Positions 53,432 through 61,708 of a stretch of 64,000 bases of DNA are shown in pieces. The translations under genes were made by a program, and so were the position numbers. The DNA comes from Vampirovibrio chlorellavorus (lineage in GTDB: Bacteria; Cyanobacteriota; Vampirovibrionia; Vampirovibrionales; Vampirovibrionaceae). The notes beneath the pieces are model-generated. The model made no database searches. It had not been told where the DNA came from and was given only the letters and a program-made list of their open reading frames with translations. Numbering within the stretch: the stretch's first letter is position 1; every line of letters starts with the position of its first letter. The stretch is taken from contig LAPX01000004.1 in assembly GCA_001858525.1 (NCBI GenBank), forward strand, positions 186,001-250,000, given 5' to 3'.

Positions 53432-54958
53432 ATGACAGCTTCTTTTCCCAAATCGTCCATTTTACAGCCCCTGTTGGACGCCAAACTGAAAAGGAACCCA
53501 CTATGGATGGCCCTTTTTGGGTTGTTATTGGGACTAAGTGCGCCGGGATACAGCCAATGGTGGTTGGCTTGGCTAGCAATTGCACCGGCACTCCTGTGGG
53601 CCTACCAATGCCCCACCTTTAAACAAAGAGCCTGGGGCGGGTTTTGGTTCGGATTTTGCTTTCAGGCCGTATACTGCCTTTGGTTTTTCGATTTACATCC
53701 CCTGACCTGGCTGGGTTTTGATGAACTCAGCAGCCGATTGGTCACGTTGGCTGGCTGGTTGTTAATTTCCACCGAAGGCGGCCTATTAACCAGCCTGTTT
53801 TTTGGACTGGCCGATCCCCAAAAGCCCTTTCTTTGGCGACTCATTGGCCTTCCCTTGGCTTGGATTGGTCTATTTTACCTGCTAAATGCCACTCCACTGG
53901 CACTGCCTTGGGGCTTATTGGAATACACGCAAGCCGGATTATGGCCCATGCGCTGGCTGGCCAGCCATCTGGGAGGGCTTGGCATTACGCTATTAGTAAT
54001 TTTTTATGCCGTGCTGCTGGCGGAAAACCTTCGAGCCCCCAAAGCAGACCCTTTGAAAACCAAAAACAGCCTGAAAAATCTGGGTCTGCTGTGCCTGCCG
54101 GCCCTGTTGGCCCTGCTCAACACAAGCCCCGAACCAACAAAAACCACCCCAATACCACTGCCGGTGGCCATCATTCAGGCCAATTTACCCATTGAGCTGA
54201 TTCGTTCCGGACGGTTGACCTTAGACGAGATTGAGCCCGCCTATCTACAACCCATTCAAAAAACGGACTTCCCGACAGGTAGCCTGATTTTACTCCCAGA
54301 AGAGGGCGTGGTGCCGGGCATTGTGAACTTACAAGCCCCCCAAGAGCATCCTGTTCTCAAACGACTGAGTCATCTAGCCCGGCAGAAGGCCGTTTATATC
54401 GCTGTGGGTGTCAGCAGCCGCGCACAGGATGGCCAACTGTTCAACAGCATTGCCCTACTGTCTGGCGTCAAAAAGGAGCTCGTGCGTTTTTATCATAAAC
54501 GCCGACTGGTTCCCTTTGGAGAGTACACCCCTTACCAGTTCGGCCCCCTGCTGAGCACCACTTTGCAAACCTTTCAGGTAGAGTATTCCGCCCCTTATCA
54601 AATGGGGCAAAGCACTCAACCTTTAGCCGCAGGCCCTTACAAACTGGGTGGACTGGTCTGTTTTGAACTGATCGACGGTTCCTATAGCCAGGCTTATCGA
54701 AATCAGGGGGTCAACTTGCTCATTAACCTGAGCAATCTGGGGTGGTTTCATCAAAACCCACTGATTGAAGCCCAATTTCTGGCCATCGGTCAACTACGGG
54801 CGGCAGAAAGCAAAACGCCACTGGCCATTGCCAGCAATACGGGCGTTTCGGCCATCGTATCCGCCACGGGTGCCATTCTCAAACAGACCCGCCCCTTATC
54901 TCCACTTGGGACAAACCCTCACACACCACAACCCCAGGTCCTTTTTTACAGCAACTAG
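53432..54958 (+). CDS. lnt: apolipoprotein N-acyltransferase
   Basis: 508 residues: six or so N-terminal transmembrane helices, then a nitrilase-like periplasmic domain. The catalytic triad is visible as Glu290 (LLPEEGVVPG), Lys356 (HKRRLVPFGEYTP) and Cys410 (LVCFELIDG). It adds the third acyl chain to lipoproteins, which implies a diderm envelope. The region NLSNLGWFHQNPLIEAQFLA and AIASNTGVSAIV match the family. Length is normal. Confidence 0.95.
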   Translation: MTASFPKSSILQPLLDAKLKRNPLWMALFGLLLGLSAPGYSQWWLAWLAIAPALLWAYQCPTFKQRAWGGFWFGFCFQAVYCLWFFDLHPLTWLGFDELSSRLVTLAGWLLISTEGGLLTSLFFGLADPQKPFLWRLIGLPLAWIGLFYLLNATPLALPWGLLEYTQAGLWPMRWLASHLGGLGITLLVIFYAVLLAENLRAPKADPLKTKNSLKNLGLLCLPALLALLNTSPEPTKTTPIPLPVAIIQANLPIELIRSGRLTLDEIEPAYLQPIQKTDFPTGSLILLPEEGVVPGIVNLQAPQEHPVLKRLSHLARQKAVYIAVGVSSRAQDGQLFNSIALLSGVKKELVRFYHKRRLVPFGEYTPYQFGPLLSTTLQTFQVEYSAPYQMGQSTQPLAAGPYKLGGLVCFELIDGSYSQAYRNQGVNLLINLSNLGWFHQNPLIEAQFLAIGQLRAAESKTPLAIASNTGVSAIVSATGAILKQTRPLSPLGTNPHTPQPQVLFYSN

Positions 54959-55121
54959 CCGAAGCCAAATGCCCTCCGTTCGTTCATACTTTAGGGAGAT
55001 AGACCCTGAATAAAATGCAAAAGTGGGCTTATACTTGAAGATAATAATACGGTTGTTTTTCCATTGCTGAGTTCAAGAATGTCCAAGCACCTAGTGGGAT
55101 TGGGAGCCATCCAACGTTATC

Positions 55122-56318
55122 ATGACATCTGACACCCAAAATCTAGTCGCCATTGGGCTTTATAAGCCGTCCCCCTCTGGTTTGATCCACCAGTGCGAAG
55201 AACTTTTGATCTATGGCATCCTGAGTCAGGCGGCTCGTCTGGCGAATGTGCAGTACAAAGATTTAGTCACCTTGGGCGACAAAGTGGAACCCCATTGGCT
55301 CCACGCCCCTGAAGATTTCCACTCAGCGGACGCCTTGAAAAAACTAAAGCAAATTTGCCAGTCCACCCGAACCAATTACCTGATCAGTGGCATTCTTCAA
55401 CCGTCCGCACAACTCAAAAGTGATTTGGAAATCGAAGTCAGTCTCTACAGCCTGACCGAAGATAAAATTCTTTTCACCGATAAATCGGTTCTGAGTCTGG
55501 ATATTGAGAATATTGGCGATGGCGGGGATCCTGAAATTCCGGTAGAGGAATTAAACCGGGTGATTAATTCGGCCGTTTATCAACTCCTTCAGGCCATCTC
55601 CCCTGAAACAAGCTATACAGAAGCCAATGACTTACCCTTGCTGAGTGATTCACTCTCGGCCATCAAACTCATTCTCAAAGCCCATCGCATTTCCAATGTG
55701 ACCGAAAAAATCGTGCTCTATGAAAGCGCCCTACGAGAAGATCCCGCTATGGAAACAGCCTACTTCCATTTGGCCCGGTGTTTTCGCAGCGAGTACGAAT
55801 TGGAAAAAAGTGTGATTTTCTACCGGGAAGCCCTTAAAATTTCTCGTGCTTCCGCCAGAAACAAGGCCATCTATGCCACTGAAGCGGGTGTTGGCTGCGC
55901 CCTGTTGGGTAAAAATACCGTGGCCCTGCAATGGTGGGAAAAAGCCATTGAATTTGATTCCAGCTACATCAACCCCTACTTTAATATGGCCAACACCTAC
56001 GAAGATCAGGAAAATTACCCGGCTGCGGAAGAATATTTCTTGAGGGCCCAGGAATTAGCACCCGATGACTTCCGGACCTTTTTAAACCTGGCCCGCATTT
56101 ACTCCAAAATGGGCCAGTGGGACAAGGCCCTCAATCAGTATCAATTCCAGCTAAAGAGCGAAGATAACGACCCATGGTGCCACAGCGATTTGGCCACCTG
56201 CTACCTGAACCTTGGGGAACTGGAGAACGCCAAGCGCCACCTGGAGAAAACCGTGGCCTTGGATCCTGACGGAGAGGCAGGCGAATACGCCCAACTTATT
56301 CTCGGTGGATTGGGCTAG
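55122..56318 (+). CDS. TPR-repeat protein with a TolB/CsgG-like N-terminal region
   Basis: 398 residues. Residues 1-170 form an alpha/beta domain (AIGLYKPSPSGLIHQCEELLIYGI, NYLISGILQPSAQLKSDLEIEVSLY) reminiscent of the periplasmic CsgG/TolB-N-type folds used by adenylate-cyclase-associated TPR proteins. Residues 185-390 have five TPRs, including AYFHLARCFRSEYELEKSV, YFNMANTYEDQENYPAAEEY and CYLNLGELENAKRHLEK. No signal sequence is seen, so it is probably cytoplasmic. It acts as a scaffold or signalling component of unknown partner. It has its own terminator at 56400. Confidence 0.82.
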   Translation: MTSDTQNLVAIGLYKPSPSGLIHQCEELLIYGILSQAARLANVQYKDLVTLGDKVEPHWLHAPEDFHSADALKKLKQICQSTRTNYLISGILQPSAQLKSDLEIEVSLYSLTEDKILFTDKSVLSLDIENIGDGGDPEIPVEELNRVINSAVYQLLQAISPETSYTEANDLPLLSDSLSAIKLILKAHRISNVTEKIVLYESALREDPAMETAYFHLARCFRSEYELEKSVIFYREALKISRASARNKAIYATEAGVGCALLGKNTVALQWWEKAIEFDSSYINPYFNMANTYEDQENYPAAEEYFLRAQELAPDDFRTFLNLARIYSKMGQWDKALNQYQFQLKSEDNDPWCHSDLATCYLNLGELENAKRHLEKTVALDPDGEAGEYAQLILGGLG

Positions 56319-56659
56319 CCACAGTTAAGCCGCTTTGCTCGCTTTGCCTTTTCAGGGCTGCTTTTCCAATGCCCGGCTATATCCATCGGGCGCTGAATCG
56401 GCCTTGCCCTTGCATGGCCTTTTTCTTTCATCAATAATAACTTCACTTTAAATTCGGTTTAAAATCACACCCTCACACTTGCGGTTTCTTGCATTAAACC
56501 TCCCCACCTAAATCAAGGTTAGACAACATTGAATTCAGACCCATCGAATTATTAAGATTTTTTGCGCACAAACTGAACGCATGTCGCACAAACATCCATT
56601 GAGGGGTTTTAAGAAGGCAAGATTACGCAAATTCCCAAAAACTCAGGAGATTTTCCCAA
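56319..56659. other. 341-base intergenic region
   Basis: No gene is supported. It holds a GCCCG...CGGGC stem near 56371-56391, the terminator at 56400-56427, then AT-rich sequence leading to the next gene. TTGAAT (56529-56534) with an AT-rich TATTAA (56550) 15 bases later is a weak promoter candidate. An AGGAG (56643-56647) serves the ATG at 56660. Confidence 0.5.
56400..56427 (+). terminator. terminator of the TPR gene
   Basis: GGCC...GGCC with an inner TGC/GCA pair, tetraloop CCTT and one T-T mismatch, followed by TTTTTCTTT. It lies about 80 bases after the stop at 56318. Confidence 0.72.
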
Positions 56660-57679
56660 ATGAGCTATCTGCCCAATACCCCCTACGCTCCCACAACCCC
56701 TATGTTGCCACCGCAATTGGGATTGGGCGGACCAGCCCCCATGAATCCCCTGGCCGCTATGCCGATGCCCGGCGCCGGTTTTCCGGGTGCTACAGCTCCC
56801 GGGCTGCCACAAGCCGGTATCCCGGCAGGTTTGAGTCAAGACGCCTTTGGCCCTGCGGCCGCTGCCGGTGCGCCTGCTGCCCCCAATAACCAGCAGGGCA
56901 GTGTCTTTCAGCATCCATCCGGTGGGTTGGCCGATGTTAACCAAAGCTTATCCGGTGGAAACTTTTGGAGCAGCTGGAAAGGCATTAGCACCATTGTAGC
57001 TGGTCTTGCAGTCGCAATTTATACTGGTATCGCCATCTACAAAGGCAAATTGAACATCTTCGAGGGTGCCGGCGGTGAATATGGCAGTAAGGCTTTCCAT
57101 GAACTAACAGGTGATTTAAAGACTGCTGCCGATAAACTGGTTGAAAAAGCCCAAGCAGCCAAAAAGGCATTCGTCGAAGGCTTAACCAAAGAGAACGTGG
57201 GCACCAAAGCCACAGAATTCAAAAAGCCGTTTACCGACATAAACGAGAAAAACTTGAAATCACAAATCACGGAAGAAGAGCACAAGGTATTTGCAGCTTA
57301 TGAAAAGGCACACACGGATTATGCCGATAAAATAGCCGAAGGCTTAAAAGCAGACAAGGCGCTGGCTGATGTCCTCAGTTCAGAGGAAGTCAAAACACTT
57401 GATGCAGCCATTCAGCCGGCCGAAGGAGCTTTCACCAAAAAGCTGACCGCTCCTGAACCCGCCGCCGCAGAAGCCACAGGCACAACCGCCACAGGCACAA
57501 CCGCCACAGGCACAACCGCCACAGGCACAACCGCCACAGGCACAACCGCAGGACAAAAAGGAAGAATGGCAAGTATTGTAGACAGCCTTAGAAACCGCCT
57601 GCCTAATAACCCTTTTAAAAGTGCCCCTAAACCCCAAGCCGCACCCAGTGGAGCTACAACTGCAACCACCGGAAGCTAA
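56660..57679 (+). CDS. membrane protein with a coding minisatellite, family unknown
   Basis: 339 residues. A Pro/Gly/Ala/Met-rich N-terminal 100 residues is followed by one transmembrane helix (STIVAGLAVAIYTGIAIYKGK). A Lys/Glu helical domain with KTAADKLVEKAQAAKKAFVE comes next, then five perfect Ala-Thr-Gly-Thr-Thr repeats (57473-57547) and a basic C-terminus. AGGAG lies 13 bases before the ATG. A single-pass, helix-rich anchor or scaffold is likely. No family recognised; composition resembles the protein at 1670-2455. Confidence 0.7.
   Translation: MSYLPNTPYAPTTPMLPPQLGLGGPAPMNPLAAMPMPGAGFPGATAPGLPQAGIPAGLSQDAFGPAAAAGAPAAPNNQQGSVFQHPSGGLADVNQSLSGGNFWSSWKGISTIVAGLAVAIYTGIAIYKGKLNIFEGAGGEYGSKAFHELTGDLKTAADKLVEKAQAAKKAFVEGLTKENVGTKATEFKKPFTDINEKNLKSQITEEEHKVFAAYEKAHTDYADKIAEGLKADKALADVLSSEEVKTLDAAIQPAEGAFTKKLTAPEPAAAEATGTTATGTTATGTTATGTTATGTTAGQKGRMASIVDSLRNRLPNNPFKSAPKPQAAPSGATTATTGS
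57473..57547 (+). repeat. five perfect 15-bp tandem repeats in a coding region
   Basis: Unit GCCACAGGCACAACC, repeated five times without a mismatch. The unit is a multiple of three, so copy changes keep the frame and add or remove one Ala-Thr-Gly-Thr-Thr block. Confidence 0.95.
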
Positions 57680-57711
57680 AGGCCATACAAGCCAACAAAA
57701 TCTACTAAAAT

Positions 57712-57745
57712 AATAGAGTCAGGTCTTTGATGACCTGGCTCTATT
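57712..57745. terminator. strong hairpin between convergent-free plus-strand genes
   Basis: A 14-bp stem (one G-T pair) with a 6-base loop: AATAGAGTCAGGTC pairs with GACCTGGCTCTATT. It starts 33 bases after the 56660-57679 gene and is followed by GCTTGTT, a poor T tract. It still fits a transcription stop before the LD-carboxypeptidase gene 22 bases further on. Confidence 0.7.
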
Positions 57746-57766
57746 GCTTGTTAAAGGATTTCCCAC

Positions 57767-58705
57767 ATGCCCCCCACCAAAGCCCCAGCCCTGCACCCCG
57801 GTGACACCATCGCCATTGTCTCCCCGGCCGGGGCCACGCCCATCGAGCCTGCCAAACCCGATCCCTTTGCCCAGGGCATTGCCCTGCTGGAGCAAGCGGG
57901 CTTTCGGGTTAAATTGATGCCCAACGCCAAAAACAAGCGCCTCTATCTGGCGGGTACGGATGCCGAACGCCTGAGCGATTTGCAGGCCGCCTTTGCCGAT
58001 CCGGAGGTGAAAGGTATTTTATGCGCCCGGGGCGGCTATGGCTGCACCCGATTGCTCCCCCACCTAGACTTTGCCCTCATCCAACAAAACCCCAAAGTGC
58101 TCATTGGCTTCAGCGATATTACCGCCCTACTGCTGCCCATTTATCAACAAACCGGGCTAATCGGCTTTTATGGCCCCATGCTCACCTCCAACCTCATACA
58201 TAACGAACCCTACAGCCAAAGTCAACTGTTACAACTGATTCAAGGGAATACCAAAGCCCCCCACAGCATCCCCAACCAAAATCCCTATCAGTGCTTTCAA
58301 CCGGGAATCGCCCAAGGGCGGCTCATCGGGGGGAATCTCTCCTTGCTGACCGCCTTATGCGGCACCCCTTTTCAGCCAAAAACCGAGGGGCATGTGCTGT
58401 TTATTGAGGACTGGCACGAAAAATACTACACCCTGGATCGCCAGTTTCAGCAACTCCGAATGGCCGGGCTGTTCGATGGCATTACCGGCCTACTCTTAGC
58501 GGATTTCTCGGAAATCGAAACCGAGCCAGAGCAAACCCTGCCAGAATTTCTGCAAGCATTGACCGCTTTTTTAAAAGTGCCGGTGGGCTTTGGCTTTTCG
58601 GTGGGACATGGGGAGCAAACCGCCACACTGCCCATCGGCTGCTTGGCCGAATTCAACGCCACCACGGGCACATTGACCCTGCTGGAAAATCCGGTGCGGC
58701 TTTAA
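57767..58705 (+). CDS. S66 family LD-carboxypeptidase
   Basis: 312 residues, LdcA/MccF fold. Ser nucleophile in LIGFSDITALLLP, GILCARGGYGCTRLLPHLD, GRLIGGNLSLLTALCGTPFQP, catalytic Glu in LFIEDWHEKYYTLDR, and His in FSVGHGEQTATLPIG complete the triad. LdcA removes the terminal D-Ala from muropeptide tetrapeptides in peptidoglycan recycling. No signal peptide, so cytoplasmic. It fits with dapF and the D-aminopeptidase in this window as murein-peptide handling. Confidence 0.9.
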   Translation: MPPTKAPALHPGDTIAIVSPAGATPIEPAKPDPFAQGIALLEQAGFRVKLMPNAKNKRLYLAGTDAERLSDLQAAFADPEVKGILCARGGYGCTRLLPHLDFALIQQNPKVLIGFSDITALLLPIYQQTGLIGFYGPMLTSNLIHNEPYSQSQLLQLIQGNTKAPHSIPNQNPYQCFQPGIAQGRLIGGNLSLLTALCGTPFQPKTEGHVLFIEDWHEKYYTLDRQFQQLRMAGLFDGITGLLLADFSEIETEPEQTLPEFLQALTAFLKVPVGFGFSVGHGEQTATLPIGCLAEFNATTGTLTLLENPVRL

Positions 58706-58773
58706 AAATTAAGCGCGTATTTTTTCAGAGCACGGCACAACACGCCTGTAAAACGTGGGCTTGGGTCCTACCC

Positions 58774-60642
58774 TTACTTACGCTTATCGTCCAGCGGCAG
58801 CAATGGATTACCGGAGGCCTTCCCCCCGCCCGTGGCCTCTGCCGGTAAATCGGCCGCGGCAGGCAGGACATTCGGTTGCTCCAGACGGGCACCCGCCTTG
58901 ACCGGTAAATCCCCGTTGTCAGCGTCCACCGATGTGGCAGCCGAGCCTGGCTTGCCCGCACCATCAAGACCACTATTCTTGCGAGAGGTGTTCTTCTTCT
59001 CACCCGTCTCTTGCCCAAACTTGATAATGGAGAATTTACGAGAAACCCTCCCCGAATTACCCTGTCCCGCGGCTGATTGCACGGGCACCACAGGGGTTGT
59101 GGACTTTACCTTCACCGGCCCTTGAGGCACTTGTGAGGCAGTGGTTTCAATCACCGGGATGACCGGCTCTTTCTCGGCAGCGTCAGGGGTCATGGCGATA
59201 AATCCACCCCGAAATTTAACGAGCACAGTCTTTTCCACTTGCTCCGATGCCAAATTGACCACAATGAGGTCTGTCGAACCGGCGGTCACCACATAGGCCC
59301 GCTGTTCGGAAGGGGCATTGACCACACTAGCTGGAAACGTATCGCTCAGCAAGGGAATGGCTGGCTGCAAAGTGCGGTTGGTCAAATCCACCACATCAAA
59401 ACGGGCATCGCCAGCGGATAAAATGAACAACTTGTTCTGATTCGTGATCATATCCACGGGCTTTTTACCGACCGTCAGTGTCTTAAGCACCGCTCCCGAC
59501 AGATTAAGCACAGACACTTCATCCTGACTGCGGCTGGCCACCCAGATTTCCAGTTCGCCAGCGGTATTTTTGAACGCCCGCAACACCGAAATATCCGGTA
59601 AGGCGGGAATGGTCTTTTCCACCGCTCGGGTCTTCAAGTCCACCAAATACAACTGGGGCTTTCCGGAATCGGCCACCAAAAGCTTGGTTTCACCCGGGAT
59701 TAGGGTCATCACCCCACCATTGCCCGGCAAGTTGATTTTCACCCCGGCTTGTAGCTTCTCGCCATCCACCACAGACAGAAAAGGCGAATAACGATTGCTG
59801 ACAATCACCTCATTCATGCCGGAGACATACAGCACCGAGTCAGGGCGTTGACCAACCGGCACCCGGGTTTTCACCAGATTCGACCCGGTATCCACCACCA
59901 CCAGTTCGTTGGTAGATAAGCAGGGTAAAAACAGTAGTTTGCCATCAGGGGAAACTTTCAACCCGGCCGGAACAGCTTCCAATGCCACTTCCCCAGTGGT
60001 TTTCCCGGTCAAAGGCTCAATGGAAACGATTTTTTGATTATTCAAATCAAACACATAAGTTAAACGATTCCCCACCGTCAAAGGGGCACTTTGCCCGGAC
60101 TGCTGGGACAAAGTGACCGAAGGCGGCACAATTACCGGCTTTTTCTCCGGCACATACGATGGGTTATAAGGCAAGGAACCCAGAAGGATCTTCAGTTCCA
60201 CCGGGATAAACAAATTCCCGGGAATTAAGAAGTCCTGAGGCAACAACCCTTCCCGCAACTGCATGGGGTATTCCGCCATTTTGGGAAAGGTCAGTCGACC
60301 GGAAGAGGTCAGAATCAACTTCATCAGGAAAAAGTTATTATCAAACTGAATCAAATCAGGGTAAACGGCCCCCTCTGGCAGAACCGCAATGACCCGTTGC
60401 GAATCCGGGTGCAAATCGGGGTCCTGAGGAATGACCGGCACATAGGATTCCCCATTGCTGAACATCACCAGACCGTCAAAGCGGACCTTGACCTTCGGAT
60501 CTTTCTCCCGCAGGTAGTTCAGGACACCGGGCGGCAAATCAGTGGCCCGGGCGGACAAAGCACCCACCCCGCCCAGCGCCAGAAAAACACTGGCGGCCAT
60601 AGCCACTAAGCCTTTTTTAAGGGGGAATCTCAGTCCTGTCAT
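58774..60642 (-). CDS. exported YVTN-type beta-propeller protein
   Basis: 622 residues. Signal peptide GLVAMAASVFLALGGVGALSARA. A 170-residue N-terminal domain (GVLNYLREKDPKVKVRFDGLVMFSNGES, in pattern) is unidentified. Seven or so 40-residue blades follow with YVTN-like strands, for example GLKVSPDGKLLFLPCLSTNELVVVDTG, RPDSVLYVSGMNEVIVSNRY and RAYVVTAGSTDLIVVNL. A Ser/Pro/Lys-rich tail of about 110 residues completes it. Probably a periplasmic or surface binding protein; no enzyme motif. Confidence 0.82.
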   Translation of the reverse strand: MTGLRFPLKKGLVAMAASVFLALGGVGALSARATDLPPGVLNYLREKDPKVKVRFDGLVMFSNGESYVPVIPQDPDLHPDSQRVIAVLPEGAVYPDLIQFDNNFFLMKLILTSSGRLTFPKMAEYPMQLREGLLPQDFLIPGNLFIPVELKILLGSLPYNPSYVPEKKPVIVPPSVTLSQQSGQSAPLTVGNRLTYVFDLNNQKIVSIEPLTGKTTGEVALEAVPAGLKVSPDGKLLFLPCLSTNELVVVDTGSNLVKTRVPVGQRPDSVLYVSGMNEVIVSNRYSPFLSVVDGEKLQAGVKINLPGNGGVMTLIPGETKLLVADSGKPQLYLVDLKTRAVEKTIPALPDISVLRAFKNTAGELEIWVASRSQDEVSVLNLSGAVLKTLTVGKKPVDMITNQNKLFILSAGDARFDVVDLTNRTLQPAIPLLSDTFPASVVNAPSEQRAYVVTAGSTDLIVVNLASEQVEKTVLVKFRGGFIAMTPDAAEKEPVIPVIETTASQVPQGPVKVKSTTPVVPVQSAAGQGNSGRVSRKFSIIKFGQETGEKKNTSRKNSGLDGAGKPGSAATSVDADNGDLPVKAGARLEQPNVLPAAADLPAEATGGGKASGNPLLPLDDKRK

Positions 60643-60746
60643 ATCGTTCTCTTCGCTTTATAACTCATTCAATGGGGATGACGGCAAAATCACAAAAAGT
60701 TTTCATTACAAACGTGAACAAGAGCCAGTCACTACAACAACCAATA

Positions 60747-61673
60747 CTAAACCGGAACTTTAGGCAAAACAGAGGCAGGTACCTCGATTTCACCATTAAA
60801 CACATACGCGGCAGGGCCACTCATAAAGACGTGATCATCAGGCTGGCCGTTCCATTCAATCTTCAGCGTGCCTCCGGGCAAGGCCACATTCACCACCGAA
60901 TCCACTTTACCCAACATCATGGCCCCAACGCCAGTAGCGCAAGCCCCGGTGCCACAAGCCAAGGTAAACCCACAACCGCGCTCCCAAACGGTGACTTTTA
61001 ATTCCTGTCGGGAAAGCACTTCTACAAATTCCACATTTGTTTTGGCGGGAAAAGCAGGATGGATTTCCAGTGCCGGACCAAATACGGCCGGATCCAGCTT
61101 TTGAGGCAACTCATCCTGAAACACAAGGCAGTGTGGGTTGCCCATACTCACAGGCGTCACAGGAACCGACTGTCCCAAAACCGATAAGGGCAAGCGCTGC
61201 ACCGGCGATTGGGCATTCTCCGCCACAAACGGAATCAAGGCCGGTTCCAGAATGGGCGGCCCCATATCCACAGTAACAGTGCGATCGGCATTGATTTTGG
61301 GGCTGATAGGACCAGCCAAGGTTTCCACGGTGAAAGAGTCACTGTGCACCAGGCCCAGATCTTTCACGAATAAAGCAAAGCAACGAATCCCATTCCCACA
61401 CATTTCAGCCCAACTGCCATCACCGTTTAAATAGACAAAACGGGTGTCAAAGCGGCTGGAGTCCGAGGCGGGCACGGGTAAAATCAGGCCATCCGCGCCA
61501 ATCCCAAAATGACGATCGCACAAGAAGGCGGCCAGTTTTTCCAAGGTCTCTTTTTGGCGATCCGGATGCAGATCCAAACCGGCCACGTCAGGCCCAGAGA
61601 GCATTACAAAATCATTGCCCAAGCCGTGCATTTTGGTAAAAGGGAGTTTTACGTGCATTTTCGGAGAACTCAT
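60747..61673 (-). CDS. dapF: diaminopimelate epimerase
   Basis: 308 residues. It converts LL-DAP to meso-DAP for lysine and peptidoglycan. The two catalytic Cys are in MCGNGIRCFALFVKDLG and FTLACGTGACATG. The start region FTKMHGLGNDFVML and VSMGNPHCLVF are standard. The first Met lies 5 codons before a possible alternative (MHVKLP). It is divergent from the ArnT-like gene, and both could use AT-rich sequence at 61690-61700. Confidence 0.96.
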   Translation of the reverse strand: MSSPKMHVKLPFTKMHGLGNDFVMLSGPDVAGLDLHPDRQKETLEKLAAFLCDRHFGIGADGLILPVPASDSSRFDTRFVYLNGDGSWAEMCGNGIRCFALFVKDLGLVHSDSFTVETLAGPISPKINADRTVTVDMGPPILEPALIPFVAENAQSPVQRLPLSVLGQSVPVTPVSMGNPHCLVFQDELPQKLDPAVFGPALEIHPAFPAKTNVEFVEVLSRQELKVTVWERGCGFTLACGTGACATGVGAMMLGKVDSVVNVALPGGTLKIEWNGQPDDHVFMSGPAAYVFNGEIEVPASVLPKVPV

Positions 61674-61708
61674 ATCGCTGAACGAGTGTGTTATACAATA
61701 CTAGCACC

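Noticed and set aside
57380-57669. Antisense frames with Cys-Gly-Gly or Val-Pro-Val-Ala repeats
   Set aside because: They are reverse-strand readings of the 15-bp minisatellite in the gene at 56660-57679.
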